The translations under genes and the position numbers were made by a program. A stretch of 64,000 bases of DNA from assembly GCA_035263125.1 (NCBI GenBank), contig DATFRP010000359.1, positions 1 through 64,000 on the forward strand. The letters are read 5' to 3'. This DNA is from Gp6-AA40 sp035263125. Its GTDB lineage: Bacteria > Acidobacteriota > Vicinamibacteria > Vicinamibacterales > UBA2999. Positions 44,150 to 54,899 of this stretch are shown piece by piece (position 1 is the first letter of the stretch; the number at the start of each line of letters is the position of its first letter). Under the pieces are notes generated by a model. That model saw nothing but the letters and a program-made list of their open reading frames with translations, had not been told where the DNA came from and ran no database searches.

Positions 44150-44724
44150 CAATGCACCCCGGAGCTCGTCTGCAGCTTCGCGGGATCGGTTCCCAACCTT
44201 CGAATCGCCGTCTCCCACATCTGCTCCGGCGGCACCCCGAAGATGAGCGACGGATCGACCTCGGTCGTGAGCCATGCTGACGCAGCAATCTCGTCGTCGA
44301 GTTGCCCCGGGCTCCACGCCGCGTAGCCGACGATGACCCGCGCGCTGTTCGAGGGAGGCATCTGCAGGAGCTGAAGCGTCAGCGCACGCGAGACCGACAA
44401 CAGCAGGCCAGGACAGATCTCGCGCTGCTCGTCGTCCGGTCCCTGGGCATCTGACATCAAGACCCAGGTGCTCTGCGGATCGACCGGCCCCCCGACCCAC
44501 AAACGCAGGTTCGGATCGACTTTCACGGGCGGCTCGGTCATCACCATCTTGTGTGCCGGCTCGTCCATCTGGCGGTTGACGACGAGGCCGAACGCGCCTC
44601 GGTCGGTGTAGTCGCACAGCAGGACCACCGTGCGCGCGAAGTTCGGATCGGTCATCTGCGGCATCGACAGCAGAAGCAGCGGTGCTGGGCTTGGCCGATC
44701 GGGATCAGTCCGAATCTGTGTCAT
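44149..44724 (-). CDS. YqgE/AlgH family protein
   Basis: 191-aa soluble protein with the usual YqgE motifs: PAPLLLLSMPQMTDPNFARTV is the start, then DRGAFGLVVNR, LWVGGPVDPQS, ARVIVGYAAWSPGQLDDEI and SLIFGVPPEQMWETAIRRLG. The biochemical role of the family is not established. It is upstream of, and coupled to, the M49-like peptidase. A TATGAT box at 44751-44756, at the end of the queG gene, may drive the pair. Confidence 0.93.
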   Translation of the reverse strand: MTQIRTDPDRPSPAPLLLLSMPQMTDPNFARTVVLLCDYTDRGAFGLVVNRQMDEPAHKMVMTEPPVKVDPNLRLWVGGPVDPQSTWVLMSDAQGPDDEQREICPGLLLSVSRALTLQLLQMPPSNSARVIVGYAAWSPGQLDDEIAASAWLTTEVDPSLIFGVPPEQMWETAIRRLGTDPAKLQTSSGVH

Positions 44725-44748
44725 GGGCAGCGGTCGCGACCAGTGGGA

Positions 44749-45840
44749 TCATACCCGGGACTCGGGATCAGTGTAGGACGGGTCCTGCGTTTTCGACCCA
44801 CCCATCTGCGTTCGGCCACGCGCCCAGGACACATGTTCTCGGACCATCGGGTCTTCTGCCGACGGTCGATCGGACCCGCTCTCGTCCAGAGCACGGACGG
44901 CCGCCTCATCACCACTATTGCCAATCGCGATCGCGAGATTGCGCCGCAAGCCGCTCAGCTTCGCCCGCGTCATCGGTCCTCCCCTGATGAGCGAGCGAAG
45001 CTCGAGATCGGACCGTCGCCACAAATCGACGAGGCGCGGCGCGTCGAGCCCGTTTCGCGGCTGCCACGCAGCATCGTCCGATCGTGGCGCGGGCTGGTTG
45101 TAGGGACAGACCTCCTGGCAGATGTCACAGCCGTATACGTGCGTGCCCATCATCGCGCGGAGCGGCTCGGGAATCGACGAGCGCAGCTCGATCGTCGCGT
45201 ACGACAGGCACCGGTTCGAGTCGAGCACGCCAGGCTCGACGAGCGCCCCCGTCGGACACGCCTCAATGCACTTCGTGCAGCTGCCGCACTGCTCGAGCCC
45301 CTGGGGGTCCGGCTCGAGCGGCAGCGTGGTGATGATCTCGGCGAGGAACAGCCAGGACCCGATCTCGGCGTTGATGAGGCAGGTGTTCTTTCCAATCCAG
45401 CCGAGCCCCGCGTACTGCGCGTAGACCCGCTCCTGCACCGGCCCGGTATCGACGTACGCGCGCGCGTCGAAGGGCACATCCGCCTGCGTTCGCATCCATG
45501 CGAGCAATGCCTCGAGGCGGGCTTTGATCACGTCGTGATAGTCGTCGCCCCAGGCGTATCGAGAGACGCGCGCCACGGCAGGAGGCTGCGCGTCAGCGTA
45601 GGGACGGTCGGTGTTGTAGAGCGTGCCCGTGACGATGACGCTGCGGGCTCCGGGGACGACCTCGCGGACATCGGCTCGGCGATCCGCGGTCCGCGACATC
45701 CAGCTCATCTCGCCCGCGTAGCCGCGGGCCAGCCACTCCTGGAGGAAAGTGAGCTCTGGAAAGTCGTCGACCGGAGCGATGCCGCACAGGTCAAAGCCGA
45801 GCGACGCGGCTTTCGATTTGATGGCGGCTGAAGTGAGCAT
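44749..45840 (-). CDS. queG: Epoxyqueuosine reductase
   Basis: Cobalamin-dependent enzyme for the last step of queuosine synthesis in tRNA. 363 aa. The conserved GDYHDVIKARLEALL and YVDTGPVQERVYAQYAGLGWIGKNT regions are present. Two [4Fe-4S] clusters are indicated by CGSCTKCIEACP and CDICQEVCP. The C-terminal LRRNLAIAIGNSGDEAAVRAL is a HEAT-like repeat, as in many QueG. No other queuosine genes are in the window. Confidence 0.95.
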   Translation of the reverse strand: MLTSAAIKSKAASLGFDLCGIAPVDDFPELTFLQEWLARGYAGEMSWMSRTADRRADVREVVPGARSVIVTGTLYNTDRPYADAQPPAVARVSRYAWGDDYHDVIKARLEALLAWMRTQADVPFDARAYVDTGPVQERVYAQYAGLGWIGKNTCLINAEIGSWLFLAEIITTLPLEPDPQGLEQCGSCTKCIEACPTGALVEPGVLDSNRCLSYATIELRSSIPEPLRAMMGTHVYGCDICQEVCPYNQPAPRSDDAAWQPRNGLDAPRLVDLWRRSDLELRSLIRGGPMTRAKLSGLRRNLAIAIGNSGDEAAVRALDESGSDRPSAEDPMVREHVSWARGRTQMGGSKTQDPSYTDPESRV

Positions 45841-45853
45841 CAGAACATCAGAC

Positions 45854-45884
45854 GCCGGGCCTGCAGAACAGGCCCGGCCTACAC
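45854..45884. repeat. Hairpin repeat GCCGGGCCT...AGGCCCGGC with CTACAC tail
   Basis: Arms GCCGGGCCT and AGGCCCGGC with loop containing AGAAC, then CTACACAG. It lies in the short gap between queG (start) and the minus-strand gene ending at 45908. Confidence 0.75.
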
Positions 45885-45907
45885 AGATTGACTTTCCAGC
45901 GGTGGAG

Positions 45908-46891
45908 CTACTTCGACGAGGCCTCGGCGGCTTTCCTTTCCTCCGCGCGCGCGGCGCTCAGGATGTTCTTCAAGCCGTAGTTTCCCTCGTGACATTCATA
46001 GGGCATCATCGGCTCGGACGGATTCACTGTCAGCGGCATCGAGAACGTCCACGGCTTCGTCCACGTAGTCGGATCGTCGAGCGTGACGTTCCAGCGAAGC
46101 TGTGTCGGGCTCACCGGCGTAAACCGCTCAATCACCTTCAGACGATCGGCGTTGGCGTTGCGGTACGCGCTGCGCGGCAGGAAGTTGGTCGTCTCGACGA
46201 CCAGCGTGTCGCCCTCCCAGTGCCCGCGCGAGTAGCCCATGTCAGAGCGGATCTCCCTATTCACCTGCGTCGCCGGTACGAGCGGAATGAGCCGTGTGTC
46301 GTGGATCATCTCGTAGGTGATGGCGATGTATCCGGGGCCCTGCACGATCTGCGACGAGTTGCCGTAGATCGTCGGCATCCCTGAGGTCGGGAACCCGCGG
46401 GTGATGCAACGGTCGTAGAGACTGCGATCGGTGTACGAGTCGGAAGGCCCGCGGGTATTCCGCTTGCGGGCTTCGGCCGCGGCTTGCTGTCTCGCCTGGG
46501 CCTCGGGTGTCAGCGGCGGAATCTTGCCATCGGGGGGATCGATCACCATCCAGGCCTGTGCACCGTTCTCGATGTTCTTGTAGGCGACCTGCCACCAATT
46601 GTCCGGCGCTTCCGTGGGTCCGAGGAACGCGTTGATCGTCCGCTGAGCGGCCTCTCGCTTGATCTTCTGGAGCTCCTCGCCTTTGATGTCGCTCAGATTG
46701 CGGCCTTCGAATTCTTTCGGCTTTTCGAGCGGAGTGCCGGCCTCGGTGAGGTTGGTGTAGTTGCCCTGGATGTCGGGATCACCCCACGGTGTCCGCGGCG
46801 CTTTGTAGGTGTGCTGGGCGCGCAGCGGGATGGTGAAGATGGCCGCCGTGGTGACGGCAATCGTCGCGGCAATGAGGCGGCTGTATGCCAT
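45908..46891 (-). CDS. Secreted GRWDGDTLVV-type protein (paralogue of 47014-48069)
   Basis: 327-aa exported protein with signal peptide (IAATIAVTTAAIFTIPLRA). Family landmarks: TPWGDPDIQGNYTN, YDRCITRGFPTSGMPTIYGN, YIAITYEMIHDTRLIPL, GHWEGDTLVVETTNFL, TLDDPTTWTKPWTF and PYECHEGNYGLKNILSAAR. The closest relative in the window is divergent at 47014. Function unknown. GGAG lies near the ATG, and TATCAT further up may be its -10. Confidence 0.83.
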   Translation of the reverse strand: MAYSRLIAATIAVTTAAIFTIPLRAQHTYKAPRTPWGDPDIQGNYTNLTEAGTPLEKPKEFEGRNLSDIKGEELQKIKREAAQRTINAFLGPTEAPDNWWQVAYKNIENGAQAWMVIDPPDGKIPPLTPEAQARQQAAAEARKRNTRGPSDSYTDRSLYDRCITRGFPTSGMPTIYGNSSQIVQGPGYIAITYEMIHDTRLIPLVPATQVNREIRSDMGYSRGHWEGDTLVVETTNFLPRSAYRNANADRLKVIERFTPVSPTQLRWNVTLDDPTTWTKPWTFSMPLTVNPSEPMMPYECHEGNYGLKNILSAARAEERKAAEASSK

Positions 46892-46937
46892 GGCGACTCC
46901 GGACTGATCGCCATGATATTGCCACAGTCCCTTGAAC

Positions 46938-46968
46938 GCCGGGCCCAGAGAACAGGCCCGGCCTACAC
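46938..46968. repeat. Hairpin repeat GCCGGGCC...GGCCCGGC with CTACAC tail
   Basis: Arms GCCGGGCC and GGCCCGGC enclose CAGAGAACA, followed by CTACACGA. It lies between the two divergent paralogues; orientation and loop match the 45.85-kb copy. Confidence 0.75.
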
Positions 46969-47013
46969 GAATCGATGGGTTTAGATGTACCCTGGCGCGC
47001 CAAGGAGATTTGA

Positions 47014-48069
47014 ATGAAGCGTCGAGTCGTGACCGGTTTCGTCGCCGCCGGAGTTGCTGCCATCTTCATGTGTTCGCCGGCGCCAGCCAGCGCCCAGGCG
47101 AAAGGGTCGGCCGATGCGATCGCCGCCAAACGCGTCAACCCGCACTGGAAGGCGCCGCGCAACGCCTGGGGCCAGCCCGATCTCGAAGGCATCTGGACGA
47201 CCGACGACATGCGAGGCATCCCGATCTCGCGCCCCGCGCAATTCGGCACGCGCGAGTACATGACGGACGAGGAGTTCGCGGCGCGCGCGAAGCAGCGGCA
47301 GGGCGCCCGCAACGTCGACGATGCCAGGACGGGCACATTCCGAAACGAGGAAGGCACTCGTTCGTTCAGCTACACCTCGATGGTGACCGATCCATCAGAC
47401 GGCCGCGTCCCCGCGCTGACCCCCGCCGCACGCGCGCGGCCACGCCTTCAGGGATCGTTCGGCGTGGGACCGTGGGAGAAGGTGCAGGACTTCTCGCTCT
47501 ACGACCGCTGCATCACACGCGGTGCGGTCGGCTCGTTCATGCCGGCCGTCTATGGAAACGGCGCGCGCATCATGCAGACACCCGACTCGGTCGTCATCAG
47601 CTACGAGATGGTGCACGACACACGCGTGATTCCGCTCGACGGACGTCCGCCGATCGGCGACGGCATTCACCTGTTCATGGGCGATTCCCGCGGCCACTAT
47701 GAGGGCGACACGCTCGTCATCGAATCACGCAACTTCACCGACAGAACGGGGGTCGGCGGCGCGCAGCACAGCGAAGGACTGCGGATGGTCGAACGTTTGA
47801 CGCGGATCGACCCGGAGATGATCGACTACGAAATCCACATCGACGATCCCGCCACCTTCACCAGGCCCTGGACGATGCGGATGACGATCACCAGCCAGCC
47901 GGGCTATCAGATTTACGAATACAGCTGTCACGAAGGCAATAACGCGATGCGCAATGCGCTGAGCGCCGAGCGCGCCTATGAGAAAGCGGCGGCGGAGGCG
48001 AAGGAAAAGGGACTGCCACCACCGGAGCGGGTGTTTGAACAGGTTAACGGACCTGATCGGGCGAGGTAG
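47014..48069 (+). CDS. Secreted GRWDGDTLVV-type protein (paralogue of 45908-46891)
   Basis: 351-aa exported protein with signal peptide (VVTGFVAAGVAAIFMCSPAPASA). Matching landmarks: NAWGQPDLEGIWTTDD, LYDRCITRGAVGSFMPAVYG, VVISYEMVHDTRVIPLDG, GHYEGDTLVIESRNFTDR, HIDDPATFTRPWTM and YEYSCHEGNNAMRNALSAER. AAGGAG 6 nt before the ATG gives a firm start. Divergent duplication with the gene at 45908 is likely, with a hairpin repeat between them. Confidence 0.85.
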   Translation: MKRRVVTGFVAAGVAAIFMCSPAPASAQAKGSADAIAAKRVNPHWKAPRNAWGQPDLEGIWTTDDMRGIPISRPAQFGTREYMTDEEFAARAKQRQGARNVDDARTGTFRNEEGTRSFSYTSMVTDPSDGRVPALTPAARARPRLQGSFGVGPWEKVQDFSLYDRCITRGAVGSFMPAVYGNGARIMQTPDSVVISYEMVHDTRVIPLDGRPPIGDGIHLFMGDSRGHYEGDTLVIESRNFTDRTGVGGAQHSEGLRMVERLTRIDPEMIDYEIHIDDPATFTRPWTMRMTITSQPGYQIYEYSCHEGNNAMRNALSAERAYEKAAAEAKEKGLPPPERVFEQVNGPDRAR

Positions 48070-48080
48070 CTCGGGGCGCG

Positions 48081-48175
48081 CTAGGTCAAAGGTCAAAGGT
48101 CAAAGGTCAAAAGGCAAAGGTAAGGTCAAAGGTGTAGGTGTAGGTGTAGGTGTAGGTGCAGGTGTAGGTGCTAGG
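48081..48175 (+). repeat. Left arm of inverted simple repeat (AGGTCAA and GGTGTA units)
   Basis: About five 7-bp AGGTCAA-like units, then GGCAAAGGTAAGGTCA (48113-48128), then seven 6-bp GGTGTA-like units. The 16-bp piece is exactly mirrored at 48870-48885. Confidence 0.85.
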
Positions 48176-48362
48176 GGACGGGGGGATTCGTCCCAGGTTC
48201 CGGGTCGATTCGTTGCCCCTCTCCCCCTCATCGATCGCAATCCCTGCGTACATCTACGAGCAGAACGCTTCCACTTTTTCAATCGACCGACACGCGCATT
48301 CTAGGTTCTCGCGGTATTCGACGCTTCGACGTCACGGCACCGCGCATGCAGTTCGTGATGTC

Positions 48363-48767
48363 ATGGACAGACACGACCCGAACGGCATCGACGAACGCTC
48401 CTTCCGCTTCTATCGCGACGTTCTCGAGTTCGTTGAGCCGATCCCGAGAGGACCGAAAACCGATGGACTCGTCAAACAGCTCGTCGACGCGTCTGGGTCG
48501 ATCGGGAACAACCGCGAAGAGGCGCTGGGGGGATCATCGCGGAAGGAATTCATCCGCTACAACGAAATCGCCCTGCGCAGCGCCAATGAGAGCGCTCGAT
48601 GGCTGCGCGCCTGCGCAGCCCGACGACTGGGCGCGCGCGAAAAGTGCCTGGCCCTTCTCGACGAGGCACGCCAGGAGGCTCGAATCCTCGCGCAGATCGT
48701 CATCACATCGAAACAACGTTCCGCGCGCGACAATTCCGACGAGTGTCAGTCGGATGATGAGACCTAG
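48363..48767 (+). CDS. Four-helix-bundle protein (23S rRNA intervening-sequence type)
   Basis: 134-aa protein of the four-helix-bundle/IVP family. LVKQLVDASGSIGNNREEA, GSSRKEFIRYNEIALRSANESARWLR and LLDEARQEARILAQIVITSK match the family's helix pattern. Family members are encoded in 23S rRNA intervening sequences or, as Avd, in diversity-generating retroelements, where they bind nucleic acid. Here there is no rRNA or reverse transcriptase; the gene lies alone between inverted simple repeats, which suggests a cargo or self-mobilising element. The start ATG 48363 is the first that precedes the family domain. Confidence 0.85.
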   Translation: MDRHDPNGIDERSFRFYRDVLEFVEPIPRGPKTDGLVKQLVDASGSIGNNREEALGGSSRKEFIRYNEIALRSANESARWLRACAARRLGAREKCLALLDEARQEARILAQIVITSKQRSARDNSDECQSDDET

Positions 48768-48807
48768 GACCGGGTGCATAACAGAGCCCGCCCGGCACGT
48801 GCGCCTG

Positions 48808-48903
48808 AACCTACACCTATAGATCTAGATCTAGACCTAGACCTAGACCTAGACCTAGACCTAAACTTCTGACCTTACCTTTGCCCTTTGCCCTTTACCC
48901 TAC
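48808..48903 (-). repeat. Right arm of inverted simple repeat (GACCTA and GCCCTTT units)
   Basis: CTACACCTATAG, about seven 6-bp GACCTA-like units, TGACCTTACCTTTGCC (48870-48885), then GCCCTTT units. In inverse orientation it matches the left arm in order: heptamers, 16-bp match, hexamers ending in GGTGTAG. Confidence 0.85.
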
Positions 48904-48947
48904 GCACTTCACTTCAGCACCGCCCGCCGCTGCATCGCCCACGCATC

Positions 48948-49859
48948 TCATCCCTTCATTGGCCAGTAGACTTCCGTGCGCCAGTCCTTGGTGTCTGGAA
49001 AGTCGGCGGGATCGGTGACGTACGATTCCCACGGAGCGCCGCCTGGCTGATAGCCGTTGGCTTCCATCCATCGTTCCATTGCGGCGTAGGTTTCGGCGAG
49101 CTGCTCGTACGGACCGGCGTGAATGCCAACAGCAATCGGACCACCGGGCAGCTCCCCCGCCTGCACCTCACCCTGACCGGGTGCGACGACTGCGATCGGA
49201 ACGCCGACTTGCATGTCGAAGAGCCCGGGCCCACTCGTGAGATAGCGCGCCGTCGGTCTGCCCGCGATCGGAAGGCCGGCTTGCATCGCATACGGAAACG
49301 CCTTGCCCAATCCTTCGGCGATGGCTTTCGACACCTCGTGGCGTGCGGCCTTGAGACGCACGAACAGAAACGGCTGCGGGCTCAACTCACGACGCTCGAT
49401 CGACAACATGGGCATCTGGGTTCTCCGAGGCGACTCGATAGTGATGTGATACAGGCCGATGCACGGCCCCGACGATTCGACGATCGCGGCATGGCGATCG
49501 CGGATCGCGGGCACAGCATGGCGGAGGGCTGCGGCTCGATACGCCACAGGCGTCCGGCCAAACTGACGCCGGAATGCGCGGGTGAACACTTCATGACTGT
49601 TGAAGCCGCTGGCCACGGCGATGTCGACAACGGCATCGCTGGTTGAAACGAGCGCCGCCGCCGCGCGCTCGAGCCGCAGCCTCTGTGTGTACTGCTTTGG
49701 CGTCTCACCGACCATCGCGCGAAACGCACGATGCAGATGGAACGGCGACCATCCGGAACGCCTGGCGATCGTCGTCAGTGTCGAGCCGATGCCGACCCGA
49801 CTGCGTATGTCGTGAAGCAGGCGCAGGAGCGCGCGATCCGAGGGCACGCCCGCGATCAT
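48948..49859 (-). CDS. AraC family regulator with GyrI-like effector domain
   Basis: 303-aa regulator. Two helix-turn-helix motifs in the first 110 residues: TLTTIARRSGWSPFHLHRAF and VVDIAVASGFNSHEVFTRAF, followed by FGRTPVAYR. The C-terminal half, from about 150, is a GyrI-like small-molecule-binding domain (IAEGLGKAFPYAMQAGLP, GIHAGPYEQLAETYAAMERW, ESYVTDPAD). Such proteins react to drugs or organic cations. No obvious target gene is next to it: upstream is a decayed gene and aconitase. Confidence 0.92.
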   Translation of the reverse strand: MIAGVPSDRALLRLLHDIRSRVGIGSTLTTIARRSGWSPFHLHRAFRAMVGETPKQYTQRLRLERAAAALVSTSDAVVDIAVASGFNSHEVFTRAFRRQFGRTPVAYRAAALRHAVPAIRDRHAAIVESSGPCIGLYHITIESPRRTQMPMLSIERRELSPQPFLFVRLKAARHEVSKAIAEGLGKAFPYAMQAGLPIAGRPTARYLTSGPGLFDMQVGVPIAVVAPGQGEVQAGELPGGPIAVGIHAGPYEQLAETYAAMERWMEANGYQPGGAPWESYVTDPADFPDTKDWRTEVYWPMKG

Positions 49860-49947
49860 AGACGAGCGGGATGTCGGGGTTCTTGATGTTTCTTGCGGTG
49901 GCGCGCGCTGAAGTCAAAGAGTCAGAAGGTCAGGCCGAAGGCAAGCC

Positions 49948-50258
49948 TCAGTTCTCGATCAACTGCTCCACATGTTCGACGATGAGTACTGGCACTGGCT
50001 CCCGTTTGGATTCGAGCTTCAGGCCAAGGTCGTCGCGAAGGGCCGCGAACAATGACGGGTATGCCGAACTCGGATCAGACGCGGAGATGCGACCTTCGTA
50101 TCGAGGCAGATCAGCCAGACTGAATTTCGTATCGATCTCGAACAGGTGGGCGGAACTTCGCGTCCTGTCTTCGCCTCGATGTCGAATCGCGAGAGCAGCA
50201 GCGGATCGAAACCCTCGATGAACCGGTAGTCCGGGAGCGCGTAGGCGTACTCGATCAA
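49948..50258 (-). pseudogene. TIGR03435 soil-associated protein remnant
   Basis: The 5' piece reads MIEYAYALPDYRFIEGFDPL then SRFDIEAKTG, the family's AYxxxxYxIxGGPxW...DRFDIEAKA region. At about 50140 the frame shifts and jumps to FEIDTKFSLADLP, then SLFAALRDDLGLKLESKREP and VPVLIVEHVEQLIEN with a stop, the family's C-terminus. The middle, about a hundred residues, is missing. TIGR03435 proteins are characteristic of Acidobacteriota. The rest of the 49860-50274 gap shows nothing else. Confidence 0.75.
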
Positions 50259-50274
50259 TCGAGGCCTACGCCTG

Positions 50275-52986
<2,712 letters not shown>

Positions 52987-52995
52987 AACCTTCCG

Positions 52996-53001
52996 ATGAT
53001 A
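52996..53001 (-). promoter_or_regulatory. Probable -10 box of acnA
   Basis: TATCAT on the minus strand, ending 9 nt before the ATG. The inverted GA-rich repeat begins directly upstream, so the -35 region would be repeat sequence. Confidence 0.35.
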
Positions 53002-53207
53002 GAGGAAACGGAGGGGACGGAGGAAACGGATTAACAGGAGAAACGGAGGAACGGAGATCGGACGGAGGACGCATGTCGACATCCACAAGCAGTAACTCAT
53101 ACCTTTGATTGTGGGTGTCGGCGTGGCGCAACTCCGTTCGTCCTCCGTTTTTCCGTTCCTCCTGTTAAATCCGTTTCCTCCGTCGCCTCCGTTTCCTCCG
53201 CGCCCTC
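53002..53207. repeat. Long GA-rich inverted repeat with a nested stem
   Basis: The left arm (53002-53068) has GAGGAAACGGA-type units; the right arm (53131-53207) has the reverse complement. The best part, GGAGGAAACGGATTAACAGG at 53019-53038, is matched at 53161-53181 with one extra base. Between the arms, CGACATCCACAA (53077-53088) pairs with TTGTGGGTGTCG (53109-53120). No gene lies inside. The whole could fold as one hairpin of about 200 nt. Confidence 0.8.
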
Positions 53208-53214
53208 CGCTGCC

Positions 53215-53895
53215 TCAAAAGACGACGAAGAGACTTCCACCGACCGAGAAATGCGAACGCACGTGGTCTTCGATCTGAATGCCGCCCTTCAGCAGGTTCA
53301 AGCGGGCGTCGATGCGCGCGCCGATCGCGCGGACGAAGCCGCGAGGGCTCGCGAACAGCCCGTATCGGGCGCCACCTCCGACGTAGAACACTCCTCCGTC
53401 CTCGACGACGATGAGATCCTCGTGCAGCTGACGCAGGTAGCCGCCGCCCGCAGTCGCGAACGGGTGAAATCCGGCGATCGTCCACTCGTCGAGACCGACG
53501 ACGACACCGCCGTCGATGACGTACTGATCGAGGCGTTCGACCGCGGTGATGCCGGGCACACCTTCGACGTCCGACGACAACACCGTGCGAAGCTCCGGAT
53601 GCCCGTAGGCGGCGTGCGCCTCGACACCATAGCGATGAGTCAGCAGCACGCCGGCCCGGAGATCGAAAATCGGGGCGGTCGACGTCCGGGAACTGCTGGC
53701 GAACAGGAGGAACGGCTGACCGGGTGTGCTCGTGCGGAGGTTCGCGTTCTGCGAACCAAGCGATGCGCCAGTGAACAGACCGGCGCCTACCGACAACTCG
53801 AGGCGATGAAGCGGCACCACTTGCGCGCCGGCGGCCGACGGTCGCCACGCGAGCGCCACGGCAACGATGATCGCGAATACCCGTGCGACGCTCAT
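53215..53895 (-). CDS. Outer-membrane beta-barrel protein, unknown
   Basis: 226-aa exported protein. Signal peptide VFAIIVAVALAWRPSAAGA is followed by alternating amphipathic strands and a terminal FSVGGSLFVVF with C-terminal phenylalanine, the BAM recognition signature. The strands RYGVEAHAAYGHPEL and FHPFATAGGGYL suggest an OmpW/OmpX-like eight-stranded barrel. The start ATG overlaps the matrixin stop as ATGA. It is the last gene of a probable operon that also includes lpxB and the M16 pair. Confidence 0.78.
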   Translation of the reverse strand: MSVARVFAIIVAVALAWRPSAAGAQVVPLHRLELSVGAGLFTGASLGSQNANLRTSTPGQPFLLFASSSRTSTAPIFDLRAGVLLTHRYGVEAHAAYGHPELRTVLSSDVEGVPGITAVERLDQYVIDGGVVVGLDEWTIAGFHPFATAGGGYLRQLHEDLIVVEDGGVFYVGGGARYGLFASPRGFVRAIGARIDARLNLLKGGIQIEDHVRSHFSVGGSLFVVF

Positions 53896-54899
53896 TTCGG
53901 CCGCACGGTCACGTCGAAACGATCGCTCGAGCCACCGGCGGGCGCGGCGACAATCCGGGGAAAGAACGTCGCCTGAAAATCGATGTCGATGCCCCCAGGT
54001 TCGAAAAAGCTGTCGATATCGGCATCGTCGAGCGGCTCCACCCGCACGACATAGGGTCCCGGCGTCAGCCCCTTGATCTGGAACTCGCCGCCATCGCCGA
54101 GTGCGAATCCAGCCACGAGTGTGCCGGTCTCGATGCTGAACGCAATGACGTGCGCGCCGATGACACCGCCATTGCCGAGGCGCACGCGTCCGAAGAGCGC
54201 GCCCGTCTGATCGCTGAAGCCGCCGTCAGGATAGAGGTCGGAGACACCGGCAATGTCGTCGGGCTGCAGTGTGCGGTCCGCGATCACCCCACGACCAAAC
54301 GAGATCGGAAACATGACCGCACCCGACGCGAGCACACGCCGTCCACCGTCGGGCCGTACTTCGGTTTCACCGAGGGCCGAGTGTCCGAGACCGGCGAGGT
54401 GCCCGATCTCGTGCACGGCGACCGACTGCAGATCGAAGCGCGTCGGGTCTCCTGCCGCAGCCGTGGACCACAGGAAGATCGAGTTGAAGAAGACGTCCGA
54501 CTCGACGATCTCACCAGTCACGTCATCGATGACAAACGTCGTGGCGCCGAGCACGCGATCCAGGTCGGGCTCTGCATCGAAGCCGAGCACCGTCAACCCA
54601 TCCTGGTCGAAGGGCACCGCCGACGTGAACCCGGCAAACTGAAACGTGATCGACGCGGTCGGCACCGCCTGCCAGGTGGAGAAGGCCTGTGCGACCTCCG
54701 CTTGAAACTGCGACGCGGTCACGCCAGGCACGCCGCGATCGGTGGCATACCAGCGCACCGGCATCGTCTTCCATGTGAGCGGTACGGTGCCGTTGCTCGT
54801 CGACACGCTGAGATGCAGGTAGCCTTCCGCCGGTGTCGCGCCGATGACGAGCAGCGACACGAGCAGGAGCGCTGTTGCGCCGCGCCAGCGGCCCGTCAT
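53892..54899 (-). CDS. Secreted matrixin-type metalloprotease
   Basis: 335-aa exported protein with signal peptide (ALLLVSLLVIGATPAEG). The zinc site VAVHEIGHLAGLGHS is a complete metzincin HExxHxxGxxH, with a Met-turn in GAVMFPISFG about 25 residues later. The C-terminal 110 residues are a carboxypeptidase-regulatory-like beta sandwich (GALFGRVRLGNGGVIGAHV, EFQIKGLTPGPYVVRV). It probably acts on extracellular or periplasmic proteins. Translation is coupled to both neighbours by ATGA overlaps. Confidence 0.9.
   Translation of the reverse strand: MTGRWRGATALLLVSLLVIGATPAEGYLHLSVSTSNGTVPLTWKTMPVRWYATDRGVPGVTASQFQAEVAQAFSTWQAVPTASITFQFAGFTSAVPFDQDGLTVLGFDAEPDLDRVLGATTFVIDDVTGEIVESDVFFNSIFLWSTAAAGDPTRFDLQSVAVHEIGHLAGLGHSALGETEVRPDGGRRVLASGAVMFPISFGRGVIADRTLQPDDIAGVSDLYPDGGFSDQTGALFGRVRLGNGGVIGAHVIAFSIETGTLVAGFALGDGGEFQIKGLTPGPYVVRVEPLDDADIDSFFEPGGIDIDFQATFFPRIVAAPAGGSSDRFDVTVRPK

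Noticed and set aside
44551..45831. Long plus-strand open frame opposite queG and yqgE
   Set aside because: Both minus-strand genes are certain; the frame shows no motif.
48168..48362. N-terminal extension of the four-helix-bundle protein
   Set aside because: No family similarity before ATG 48363 and the region follows directly on simple repeats.
49871..50221. Plus-strand open frame opposite the TIGR03435 remnant
   Set aside because: Serine/arginine-rich shadow; the minus strand carries recognisable family pieces.
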